Positions 8,923-16,718 of a stretch of 64,000 nt of DNA are shown in pieces (position 1 is the first letter of the stretch; each line of letters starts with the position of its first letter). Position numbers and translations under genes: made by a program. The DNA lies in NCBI RefSeq assembly GCF_017876655.1, contig NZ_JAGIOK010000001.1, forward strand, positions 1,674,001 through 1,738,000. Reading direction: 5' to 3'. The notes under the pieces are model-generated. The model did not search any database and had not been told where the DNA came from. It worked only from the letters and a program-made list of their open reading frames with translations. Source of the DNA: Microbacterium imperiale (GTDB lineage Bacteria > Actinomycetota > Actinomycetes > Actinomycetales > Microbacteriaceae).

Positions 8923-10545
8923 TCATGGCTGACTCCCCGGGTAAGTCGGACGATCTGTGCCGTCCGCACGCGTGCGGGCACGGTGGGAGAACCACGCCGC
9001 GGGGAGAGCGCCGGCGGCAGCGAGGACGATGAGAGCGGTGAGCCAGGGCCCGAGGATCACCGCGGGGGTGAGTCCGGTGCGCAGCGGAACGGTGCTGATC
9101 GACGCGCCAGCGGTGTCGACACCGATGCTGTCGACGGTGGTGCCGTCCGGGGTGATGACCTGACTGGTGCCCACCGTTGAGACGTTGACGACGGCGCGGC
9201 CGGTTTCGATGGCGCGCATCCGGGCGAACGCGAGCTGCTGCAGGTTCTCGTCGGTGCCACGGAAGTCGGCGTTGTTGGTCTGGAACACGAGCATCTCCGC
9301 GCCGGCGCGGGCGGCCTCCCAGATCACGGCGTCGTAGATCACGTCGAAGCAGATCGCCAACCCCACCCTGACATCCCCAACCTGCACGATGGGTGGGTTG
9401 GTGCCCGGGGTGTACTCACGTTGGATGAGTCCCACCAGGTCGGGGACGATCAGCTCGTAGAACCACCGGTCGGGCACGTACTCCCCGAACGGGACCGGGT
9501 TGACCTTGTCGTGCCACTGCCGGTCCGTGGGATCCGCAGTCCACAGCAGGGACGTGTTGAAGACATCGTCGCCGCGGGTGGTGGCGGCGTTCATCAGCAG
9601 CGGGGCCTCGGCCGAGCGCACGACCCGGTCCAACGCCTTGGCGGCGGCGAGATCACTGAGCGGGTCGCCGTCGACGCCGCCCTCCGGCCAGGCCAGCAAA
9701 TCCATCGGCTGCCCGTACAGCGGCACAGTGGCGGCGGTCTGCGCGGCCAGGACGTCGCCAGGCGCCTTGTCGTCGAAGTACCCGGTGGGGCCGTTGCCCT
9801 GCACCCATCCCACGCGGAACTCCCCGGCCGGCGCGGTGGGGAACTGCGGTGTCACGACCAGGAGAACAGCGACGCTCACGGCAGGGTGCAACCCGAGCAT
9901 GAACCGGATGGCGCCGGCGCGGATCCACTGCACCACTGAGGCGCACACCACGACGATCAGCAGGGACAGTCCGGTCACACTCGTCCACGACGCGACCTCC
10001 GCGAGCGGCCCACCCACCTGCGTCATTCCGAGGCGCGCCCACGGGAACCCGGAGTACGGCCACGCACCCATCACCACCTCCCGGGCCGTCCACAGAACCG
10101 CGATCAGCGGCGGTACCACGAGCATCTGCACGAGGCCGCGGGCCGGATAGCGGGCGATCCACCGGTAGGCGAGCGCGATCGGCACCGCGCCCCCGCCGAA
10201 CAGGACCGCTTCCAGCCCGGCGAGGGCAAGCCACGGCACCGGGCCGAGGAACTCCCCCACCCACACCAGATGGATCGTGTAGAACACGGCGCCGAAGACA
10301 GTGCCAATCAGCAACGCCCCGCCGAAGCTGCGGCCGATCAGAGCCACCAGGGCGACCGTGACACTCACGAACGCCAACGGCCACCACCCCACCGGTGCGG
10401 AGGCGAGATCCAGCAGCAGGCCGGCTGCCGCGGATGCCAGCACCGCCGCCCACACCGGCAGCGACCATGCCGCAACGGGGCGGCGCGGCGGCGTCTCCTG
10501 CTCCGGCGCGACGGCCGGGGCAGGTGTCGGCAAGGGCGTGCGCAT
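8923..10545 (-). CDS. lnt: Lnt, apolipoprotein N-acyltransferase (cassette A)
   Basis: Protein of 540 residues that would N-acylate lipoproteins at the outer face of the membrane. About six helices are followed by a nitrilase-type domain with the full triad: Glu in LAWPEGGVD, Lys in WHDKVNPVPFGEYVP, Cys in LAICFDVIYD. A further helix and a basic tail close the protein, as in classical Lnt. The start ATG is followed by a Pro-rich tail typical of actinobacterial Lnt. It lies between the ctaG remnant and the M23 remnant, and is very similar to the copy at 25910. With lspA in the island, two of the three lipoprotein maturation steps are present; lgt is not. Confidence 0.94.
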   Translation of the reverse strand: MRTPLPTPAPAVAPEQETPPRRPVAAWSLPVWAAVLASAAAGLLLDLASAPVGWWPLAFVSVTVALVALIGRSFGGALLIGTVFGAVFYTIHLVWVGEFLGPVPWLALAGLEAVLFGGGAVPIALAYRWIARYPARGLVQMLVVPPLIAVLWTAREVVMGAWPYSGFPWARLGMTQVGGPLAEVASWTSVTGLSLLIVVVCASVVQWIRAGAIRFMLGLHPAVSVAVLLVVTPQFPTAPAGEFRVGWVQGNGPTGYFDDKAPGDVLAAQTAATVPLYGQPMDLLAWPEGGVDGDPLSDLAAAKALDRVVRSAEAPLLMNAATTRGDDVFNTSLLWTADPTDRQWHDKVNPVPFGEYVPDRWFYELIVPDLVGLIQREYTPGTNPPIVQVGDVRVGLAICFDVIYDAVIWEAARAGAEMLVFQTNNADFRGTDENLQQLAFARMRAIETGRAVVNVSTVGTSQVITPDGTTVDSIGVDTAGASISTVPLRTGLTPAVILGPWLTALIVLAAAGALPAAWFSHRARTRADGTDRPTYPGSQP

Positions 10546-10548
10546 CGG

Positions 10549-11198
10549 TTAGCTGTCTTTCTGGTGGAGGCGGGTGAGGTAGTCGTTGTAGGCGTCAAGC
10601 TCAGGATCGCCGTGCGCGTCGGCGCGACGGTCGGTGGCGACCGCCTGGGCGGTGTCGGCGCGGAACCGGCGATGCATGCCAAAGATGAGCATCAGCAAGG
10701 TGGGGGCCTCGCCGTACGACCAGGCCAACCCGCCGGCGAGGCGCTGGTCTTCGATCGGGTCGATGCCCAGCGCGCTCGTCGGGCCGGCGAACCCGTCGAT
10801 GAGGGTGGGGTGGCCATCATCAGGAAGACGCCGAAGAAGGCGTGCAGGGCGGCTTCGGCAAACACACATCCAAGGCGCGGTCGCCATGGCTCATCCGCAC
10901 CGGCAGCCGGTCCGAGAACAGGATCGGGATGGTGAACCGCATCCCAGCGACCAGGAACCCGACCTCGCCGAGGAGGGTGTGCCCAGTAACCATGTGCAGG
11001 ATCGGGTCGGCGAAGTCCGCCACGTAGAGGCCGTAGAACGCCAGCAGGTATATCGACACCGCCAGCCACGACATGCGCGCCACGCAATACCAGAGCACTT
11101 GGGCCGTGGTGCGGGGTGGCACGCAGCAGCGGAGCAACGGCCGGCGTGAGGAACCCGCCCGGAGTCGGCGGCGAGTCCGGGATCCACACGGTCGTCAC
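10549..11198 (-). pseudogene. ctaG: CtaG cytochrome oxidase copper-assembly protein, degraded
   Basis: Compared with the intact copy at 27572, this gene starts normally (GTG at 11198; VWIPDSPPTPGGFLTP, overlapping the resB stop as in cassette B), then jumps directly to RATPHHGPSALVLRGAH. About 95 residues of N-terminal membrane segments are missing. The rest is spread over several frames: SIYLLAFYGLYVADFADPI, then FAEAALHAFFGVFLMMAT, then GGLAWSYGEAPTLLMLIF and the tail DAYNDYLTRLHQKDS. At least two further frameshifts are therefore present. It cannot give a working caa3-type CtaG. Confidence 0.85.
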
Positions 11199-12883
11199 GG
11201 CTCGTTCTTCTTCGGCTGATCTACGTGGAGGGCGCGCGCGTGGCGGGTCGCGAGCTCGTCGACGGCGCGTGCCAGCGCCGGGTCTTCGCCTCGGGCGAGG
11301 CCGGCGTATTCGACGTGCACGCCGTCCGGGGTGGTGCGGGCTTTCGCCCAGAGCCGGCGGCGGGGCACGAACAGGCCGGCGAACAGGCCGAGGGTGGCGA
11401 GCACGGAGAACGCGAGCACCCAGCCGCTGCTGGGGTCGCGTTGGATCTGCAGCGACGCGAACCGCTTCACCGGCTCCTCCGCCGTGACTTCCTCCCAGGT
11501 GATGGTGCCCCACCCGTTCGGCAGATCAACAGTGGCGCCGGGGGTGAGCTCAAGGGAGTCGGCGGCGGTGTCGCCACCAGTGTGCTGGGTAAGCCCGTCG
11601 ACCTCGAGCGTGTACACCGACCTCGGGGTGCCGTCGTCGATGCCGAGATCCCCGCTGAACACGTTGAGGGTGATCACCGGGTTGACCACGTCCGGGTAGA
11701 CGGAGGTGAACGCGCCGGAGGGCAACACCCCCTGGGTGGGGTAGAAGAACCCGATCAGTCCGACCTGCTCAGGCAGCCCGTCCGGGACCTTGATGATCCC
11801 CAGCGAGGTCATGTTGGAGTCCTGCGGCAGGAACGGCTGCGATTCGCTGTACACGACCTCGCCTGCGGCGTCGCGGATCGTGAGGGTGGGGGCGTAGCCG
11901 TTTCCGAGCAGGTAGATCCGGTCGCCTTCGACGGTGATCGGATAGTTCACGATCACGCTCTGCGCCCGGTCATCCTGCCCGGGCTGGCGAATGGTGACGT
12001 CGGCGGAGAAGTCGCCTGCCTGGCCTGCGCCAGGGGTGCCGGGCAGCCGGTAAGAGACCTGGAAGTCATCGAGGGTGAGCGAGTAGGGCGCAAGCCCGGT
12101 GCCGTCGACGAACCGGCCGGGGTTGAACGAGGAGTAGTCGCTGAGCGCGTTCACAAACGTGGTGCCCTCCACCACCACCCGCTGCCCGGTATATGCGAAC
12201 GACCCGCCGATCGCCACGGAGACCAGCACGCCGACGAGGGCGACGTGGAAGATCAGGTTGCCGGTCTCGCGCAGGTAGCCGCGCTCGGCCGACACCGACG
12301 CGGCGCCGCGAGCGTCGTAGCGCTCCACCCGGTATCCGGCCTTCCGCAGCTGCTCTGCGGCAACGTCGATCGCGTGCGCGGCCGGGTCGGTCTGCCCTCC
12401 CTCTCTCGGCAGAGTCAGTTCCCGGAACTCCGAGAGCCGCGACAGCCGCGCCGGAGTGCGCGGCGGGCGAGAACGCAGCGCCTTGTAGTGATGCTTGGCG
12501 CGCGGGATCACGCAGCCGATCAGGGAAGTGAACAGCAGCAGATAGATCGCGGAGAACCACGGCGACAGATACACGTCGAACAGGCCGACCGCATCCGCGA
12601 GGGGAAACACGTCGGGGTTGTCCCGCTCCCACTGGATGACCCCGTTGGGGTCAGCGCTGCGCTGCGGGAACAGCGACCCGGGCACCGCGGCAATCGCGAG
12701 GAACAGCAGCAGCACCAGCGCAGTGCGCATACTGGTCAGCTGCCGCCACGCCCACCGCAACCACCCCGCAATGCCCAGCGCCGGCTGGGCGATATCGGTC
12801 GCGGAGTCGCTGTCGGCGTGGTCGCCGGGGCGCGGCGGGTCGGCCGTGACCTCGGTGCCGGTGTCAGAGCGGGAGGGGGACAT
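11195..12883 (-). CDS. resB: ResB-type cytochrome c biogenesis protein (cassette A)
   Basis: ResB/Ccs1 protein of 562 residues, partner of the CcsB/ResC protein in system II cytochrome c maturation. Three helices near the N-terminus (around LTSMRTALVLLLFLA, WFSAIYLLLFTSLIG and LIFHVALVGVLVSV) are followed by a large outer domain and a final helix (VLAFSVLATLGLFAGLFVP), the usual ResB layout. Its ATG overlaps ccdA by 20 bp and its stop overlaps the ctaG remnant, so translation is coupled. By eye most of the protein matches the copy at 28507; the tail differs most. Client cytochromes are not encoded in the window. Confidence 0.93.
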   Translation of the reverse strand: MSPSRSDTGTEVTADPPRPGDHADSDSATDIAQPALGIAGWLRWAWRQLTSMRTALVLLLFLAIAAVPGSLFPQRSADPNGVIQWERDNPDVFPLADAVGLFDVYLSPWFSAIYLLLFTSLIGCVIPRAKHHYKALRSRPPRTPARLSRLSEFRELTLPREGGQTDPAAHAIDVAAEQLRKAGYRVERYDARGAASVSAERGYLRETGNLIFHVALVGVLVSVAIGGSFAYTGQRVVVEGTTFVNALSDYSSFNPGRFVDGTGLAPYSLTLDDFQVSYRLPGTPGAGQAGDFSADVTIRQPGQDDRAQSVIVNYPITVEGDRIYLLGNGYAPTLTIRDAAGEVVYSESQPFLPQDSNMTSLGIIKVPDGLPEQVGLIGFFYPTQGVLPSGAFTSVYPDVVNPVITLNVFSGDLGIDDGTPRSVYTLEVDGLTQHTGGDTAADSLELTPGATVDLPNGWGTITWEEVTAEEPVKRFASLQIQRDPSSGWVLAFSVLATLGLFAGLFVPRRRLWAKARTTPDGVHVEYAGLARGEDPALARAVDELATRHARALHVDQPKKNEP

Positions 12884-13628
12884 TGATCACCACCTGCTGC
12901 AGCTGCGACATCAGCGCCGTCCACAGTCCGCTTACCATCAGTAGGCCGAGGACGATGAGCATGGCCCCGCCGATGATGTTCAGCGCGCGAATGTGTTTCC
13001 GCAGGAGCGCCACCGATCGGGATGCCCACCCCCACCCAGCCGCGAGGATCAGGAACGGGATGCCCAGGCCCAGCGAATACGCCAGACCGAGCAGGCCTGC
13101 GCGGGCGGGGTCGCCGAGGTTCCACGACATCGAGATGATCGCCGCGAGCGTCGGGCCAATGCACGGCGTCCAGCCGACGCCGAGCGCGAACCCGAGAAGC
13201 GGCGCCCCGATCAGTCCCGCACGACCCTGCGCGCGGGGGCGAAGGCTGCGCTGCGCGATCCCGAAAAAGCCGAGGAACACCAGCCCCAGGGCGACGATGA
13301 CGACCCCGAACACCCGGGTGAGGATGCCTGCGTACTGCAGCAGCAGGTATCCGAAGGTGCCCCCCAGTATCGTGACGGCGACGAAGACGACCGTGAACCC
13401 GGCGATGAATAGCGTCACGCCCAGCAACAGGCGGGCGCGCTCCGCAGTGGCGGTGCGCCCGCCTTTGACAGTAGGGGCTGTGGTTGTGGCGGTACTGCCG
13501 AGGTAGCCGAGGTAGCCGGGCACCAGCGGCAGCACACACGGGGACAGGAACGAGACCAGCCCGGCGAGGATCGCGATGGGGATCGCGACCCACAGGGCGC
13601 CGTCGACGATGACCGCTCCCGGGTTCAT
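12864..13628 (-). CDS. ccdA: CcdA thiol-reductant membrane transporter (cassette A)
   Basis: Six-helix CcdA/DsbD-beta protein of 254 residues that carries electrons from cytosolic thioredoxin to outer thiol proteins. The two reactive cysteines lie in FLSPCVLPLVPGYLGYLG and GVGWTPCIGPTLAA. I start it at MNPGAVIV; the ATG overlaps the tlpA-like gene stop by 4 bp (ATGA) and its own stop overlaps resB by 20 bp. It most likely keeps the adjacent TlpA/ResA-like lipoprotein reduced so that heme can be attached to CXXCH motifs. The copy at 30167 is nearly the same in the core and differs in the loop after the first Cys helix. Confidence 0.94.
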   Translation of the reverse strand: MNPGAVIVDGALWVAIPIAILAGLVSFLSPCVLPLVPGYLGYLGSTATTTAPTVKGGRTATAERARLLLGVTLFIAGFTVVFVAVTILGGTFGYLLLQYAGILTRVFGVVIVALGLVFLGFFGIAQRSLRPRAQGRAGLIGAPLLGFALGVGWTPCIGPTLAAIISMSWNLGDPARAGLLGLAYSLGLGIPFLILAAGWGWASRSVALLRKHIRALNIIGGAMLIVLGLLMVSGLWTALMSQLQQVVINVPLPL

Positions 13629-14227
13629 GGGCTGTCCTCGGCGAGGGTGTCGGATATCAAGGTGGACAAGATCGAGGCGCTGGCCAACTGCCCGATAATT
13701 CGCGCAGCGACCCGTCCCTCCCGGTCGATGACCAGAGTGGTGGGGGTGGCCTGGATCGGAGTGACCTGCGCGAAGGCGAGCTTCACTTTGCCGTCGTTCA
13801 CGTCGATCACGCTTGGGTAGGTGACGTTGTTGTCGCGGGCGAAGGACAATGCGGTCGCGGGCTGGTCGTAAGTGTTTACCCCGAGGAACGCGACACCCTG
13901 CTCCTGGTACTCCTGCCACACCTCCTCAAGCAGAGGCGCCTCGACGATGCACGGCCCGCACGCGGCGTACCAGAAGTTCACCACCAGCACCCCGCCGCGG
14001 TAATCGTCGCTGGACACACGCTCCCCGGTCTCGGTGACCCCCGCAAACACGACCGGCTCCCCACGATCAGCTTCGGGGATCTCAACGACCCGGAAGTCGC
14101 CGGCGATATAGCCCTTCTCGTTCCCGTCCCGGTACTGCTGCGCGAGCGAATCGCTGGACACGCACCCAGCGAGCACACCGACGACCAGCAGGGCCAAGAC
14201 GGCAGCGATCAGAGCACGGAGGTTCAT
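13625..14227 (-). CDS. TlpA/ResA-like thiol-disulfide lipoprotein (cassette A)
   Basis: Thioredoxin-fold lipoprotein of 200 residues. The signal peptide ends in the lipobox VLAGC, so it is anchored outside the membrane. The active site is WYAACGPC, followed by GVNTYD and the cis-Pro region QATPTTLVIDREG. It should reduce apocytochrome c cysteines using electrons from CcdA, and depends on lipoprotein processing, which may explain why lspA and lnt travel with it. Start at MNLRALIAA; the reading frame upstream is only the remnant of a DUF6804-like gene. The equivalent in cassette B is at 30937. Confidence 0.92.
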   Translation of the reverse strand: MNLRALIAAVLALLVVGVLAGCVSSDSLAQQYRDGNEKGYIAGDFRVVEIPEADRGEPVVFAGVTETGERVSSDDYRGGVLVVNFWYAACGPCIVEAPLLEEVWQEYQEQGVAFLGVNTYDQPATALSFARDNNVTYPSVIDVNDGKVKLAFAQVTPIQATPTTLVIDREGRVAARIIGQLASASILSTLISDTLAEDSP

Positions 14228-14296
14228 GGCCGCTCGACTTTGGTCAGTGCGGCCACCTGGAACACAACCGACGACCCCGTCCACATCACCGGCCAC
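14224..14296 (-). pseudogene. 3' remnant of DUF6804-like gene
   Basis: The reverse strand reads WTGSSVVFQVAALTKVERP and stops with an ATGA overlap onto the tlpA-like start, just as the intact 111-residue gene does at 31530 (there WTTAQPVAAIVFLVAG and KVKRA). Only about 22 degraded codons survive. It marks the spot where cassette A lost a block of genes that cassette B keeps. Confidence 0.6.
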
Positions 14297-14948
14297 CGTT
14301 CACCGCGGCCTGAATGGCGCTTTGGAGGTCATCCCATTCCTGCAGCTCGGCGACCTCACCGTCCACGAAGAAAGTCGGAGTGCTGCTCACCCCGAGAGCA
14401 CGGCCCTCCTCGAAGTCGGATCGCACGCGCTCCTCCGTTGCCGGGTCGGAGACGGCCGCATCGTAGGCGGCCATGTCCAGTCCGAGTTCGGCGGCGTAGT
14501 CGCGGAACAGCGCGGCGTGTGACTCTTGTGCCTCGCCCCACTGTTCCTGTGTCTCGAACAGCCGGTGGTACATGTCCTCGAACCGGCCCTGCTGCGCCGC
14601 CGCCTCGGCGGCCAGGGCCGCGTTCTTCGAGTTGAAATGGCCTGGCAGCGGGAAGTACCGGACGACGTACGTGATCTCCCCCGCGAACTGCTCCCGCAGA
14701 TCCTCCACGATCGGGTAAAAAGCGCCACACGCCTCACACTCGAAGTCCAAGAATTCCACCACGGTGACGGCACCCTCACCTCCGTCATCGAGAACATGCG
14801 AACTCTCTCGCAGGACTTCCGGCGGCGAGGATCCGTCCCCAGAGGCAGGGGTTTGACTGCGGTCGATAAGGACATAGATCAACGCGGCCACAACCAGCAC
14901 GGCTACGACGGCAGCGGTGATGAGGGTCGCTTTCAGAGGGGTTTTCAC
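14286..14948 (-). CDS. DsbA/DsbG-like membrane-anchored thiol oxidoreductase (cassette A)
   Basis: Protein of 220 residues with one N-terminal helix and an outer DsbA-type thioredoxin fold. The active site is CEAC in VVEFLDFECEACGAFYP; the cis-Pro loop is GVSSTPTFFVDG. The start is GTG at 14946-14948, matching MKTPVKATL of the second copy; longer upstream starts are not conserved. Likely role: forming or isomerising disulfides in exported proteins, reoxidised by the VKOR encoded at 20528. It heads the minus-strand operon of cassette A. Fragments of further relatives remain at 16223 and 39375. Confidence 0.92.
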   Translation of the reverse strand: MKTPLKATLITAAVVAVLVVAALIYVLIDRSQTPASGDGSSPPEVLRESSHVLDDGGEGAVTVVEFLDFECEACGAFYPIVEDLREQFAGEITYVVRYFPLPGHFNSKNAALAAEAAAQQGRFEDMYHRLFETQEQWGEAQESHAALFRDYAAELGLDMAAYDAAVSDPATEERVRSDFEEGRALGVSSTPTFFVDGEVAELQEWDDLQSAIQAAVNGGR

Positions 14949-15037
14949 GGATACTCCAAACCAAGACACGGCACAGGGACGATCCCGGGCACGCAGCCCG
15001 GGACGAAACACCACCCCACGGGGCGGCGTGCCGAATG

Positions 15038-15490
15038 TCAGGTTCGAGAAAGACCCAGCTGCGTCAACGACAACACGACCGGATTCGTGCGCAGGGCCGG
15101 CATAAGAAGCAGCGCAGGCCCCCGCGACACCTCAGTGAGAACGAGCGGCATCCGTCGACGCCATAGCCTCCGCAACGCCACCATAAACATGAGGCCACAC
15201 AGAACACCGAATACGCACAACGCCGCACCGGCCAGCGCGTCCGACCCCGACCGTGCGCCGCTGGCGACTTCCTCGTGCTCTACAGGGGCGTCGGCCACCG
15301 GTTCTACATGAGGGTCCATCAGCCCGGATACCACCAGCGGGATAGGCGGCGATCCTTCCGACTCCGTATGGGCAGTCGCCGTCAGACCGATCATCAGCAG
15401 CAGCGCCAGACCAACGCTGGTAATGAGCCTCATTATCAACCAGCGCTCACTCAGCGTCACAGGACGCTGAATCCGGGCCGAAGAAACCAT
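15038..15490 (-). CDS. Small membrane protein, unknown function (cassette A)
   Basis: Predicted 150-residue protein, or 131 if the second Met (MRLITSVG) is the true start. It has a signal-peptide-like helix, a short outer loop with PLVVSGLMDPHVEP and acidic/His residues, a second helix with two cysteines (LCVFGVLCGLMF), then an Arg-rich segment and a conserved end LTQLGLSRT. The gene at 35110 is a clear homologue with the same position upstream of the dsbA-like gene. The layout resembles DUF6153-type actinobacterial proteins, but I cannot confirm that. Conservation in both cassettes argues that it is functional; its job is unknown. Confidence 0.75.
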   Translation of the reverse strand: MVSSARIQRPVTLSERWLIMRLITSVGLALLLMIGLTATAHTESEGSPPIPLVVSGLMDPHVEPVADAPVEHEEVASGARSGSDALAGAALCVFGVLCGLMFMVALRRLWRRRMPLVLTEVSRGPALLLMPALRTNPVVLSLTQLGLSRT

Positions 15491-15522
15491 TCCTCACAGC
15501 CTACCGTGCAGACCTAAGCCGC

Positions 15523-15696
15523 TCAGAGCCGCAACGTCGATGCTGGCGAACGGGCAAAGGGAGCGGGAGCCTCGACCGTTACAGTCAGCCTCGACTCGCC
15601 CGCCGGATCCGGTGCGTGGCGGTGTCCGTGATCGTCGGCGGCAGCCGCGGTGGCAATCGGCAAGTACGTCCGACCTAAGGCGAGGAGGGCCTGCAT
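15523..15696 (-). other. Possible small ORF or 3' gene fragment
   Basis: A 57-codon reading frame MQALLALGRTYLPIA, then DDHGHRHAPDPAGESRL, ending FARSPASTLRL. The His-rich middle might bind metal. I do not recognise it and see no clear ribosome site; it could be the tail of a larger lost gene. It fills the space between the small membrane protein and the beta-propeller remnant. Confidence 0.3.
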
Positions 15697-15760
15697 GTCG
15701 AAGCCGTGCAGGCCCCCCGCCCCGTGGCCGAGTGCATCGTCTGCCGCGCCAGGCTGTGCG

Positions 15761-16150
15761 CTACTGCTCCCTGGGGATGAGGGTGAGGCCGCTGTCATCG
15801 ACGACGAGGATGTCGCCGTTGTTGGCGATGGCGACCGCTTGCGCGGCACCGTGGACCGTTCCGACTTCGAACCAGTTCTGTGCCCCGGCGGTTGTCGCCC
15901 AGATTCTCCCCTGAGTGCCGATACCGACCACTCGATTGTGATCCGGGGAGGCGCTGAGCCCGGCAAGGAGGGGAGCATCCGGCCACGCGCGGAATGTGGC
16001 GGCCCCGTCGGTGCTGACCAGCATACCTTCCGAGGTGGATGCCATCACTCGTCCCGCTGCGTCGACAGCGAGCGACATGGCGTAGACGGGTGCCCCGGTG
16101 GGCCGCCAAGAGACACCCCCGTCGGTGCTGGTGAGCGCTTGGTTGGCGTC
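15761..16150 (-). pseudogene. BNR/sortilin-type beta-propeller protein, 5'-truncated
   Basis: About 130 codons of an exported glycosylhydrolase-like beta-propeller can be read. The blade motifs ALTSTDGGVSW and GMLVSTDGAATFRAW are Asp-box repeats, followed by a third blade ending at GLTLIPREQ. The frame is cut abruptly at about 16150, where sequence copied from the CsoR promoter begins; a stop codon lies just upstream in frame. Full relatives are around 300 residues, so more than half is missing. Only a short internal start (ATG at 16078) remains. Confidence 0.65.
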
Positions 16151-16154
16151 TCAT

Positions 16155-16222
16155 ACTATACCCCCCTAGGGTATTAATCGCAACAGGACGGGTATAAACC
16201 TCGCACCCGGCGTACAGCGTTC
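16155..16222 (-). promoter_or_regulatory. Second copy of the CsoR-type promoter
   Basis: Minus strand TTGCGA, 17 bp, TATAGT, with the same CsoR box ATACCCCCCTAGGGTAT between them. Upstream it shares the run GCTGTACGCCGGGTGCGAGG with the csoR promoter region (2920-2988), so about 68 bp are duplicated with only a few differences. It points at the truncated propeller gene and may be an orphan left from another copper operon. Confidence 0.75.
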
Positions 16223-16261
16223 GACCTAGAAGCGGCAATCCAGGCCGCTCTCCAAGACTGA
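16223..16261 (+). pseudogene. 3' tail of a lost dsbA-like gene
   Basis: Thirteen plus-strand codons read DLEAAIQAALQD and stop. This is the C-terminus of the DsbA-like proteins of this island (DLEAAIQAAV in the copy at 34353). The rest of the gene is gone, replaced by the copied CsoR promoter. The gene faced the permease convergently. Confidence 0.7.
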
Positions 16262-16718
16262 TCGAGCCGTCCGGGCCGGTACTGGTCAGTCGGTCGTCAC
16301 TGTAGGAGCGCTCTGCCGAGCAATGCGGGGCACCAAGCGTACGAGCACGACCATCGCGACGAGTTCCACCAACGTCTGAGTGACGACGGCAAGCGGCGCG
16401 ATGCTCAACGAGGCAGGCAGGGCTAGCGCGAGTGGCAGCACGACAAGGGAGTTCCGGGTGGCCGCCGAGAACATCACGGCACGAGTGGGGGGAACGTCGA
16501 GCTGCGCGAATCGAGCAGTGAGGAGGCCTGCCGCGACAGCGACTACGACGAATGCTATGTAGAGCGGCACCACTCGCAGCAGCGTCAGCGCCTGGGAGCC
16601 GACCGCGGCGATCTGCGATCCGACGACCACCGCCAGCGTCACCATCATCAGCGGGACCATCGCACCCGCCATCACCTGTTCTAACGCGCGACCGATGCGG
16701 TGTCGTCGCGCGACCGCC
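16242..16718. repeat. 477-bp direct repeat, copy 1
   Basis: Begins AGGCCGCTCTCCAAGACTGA and ends CGCGCGACCGCC. The same 477 bases recur at 39531-40007 in the same orientation, identical wherever I compared them. It covers the last codons of a dsbA-like gene and the C-terminal 40 percent of the permease. Two such copies 23 kb apart could recombine and delete the DNA between them. Confidence 0.9.
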
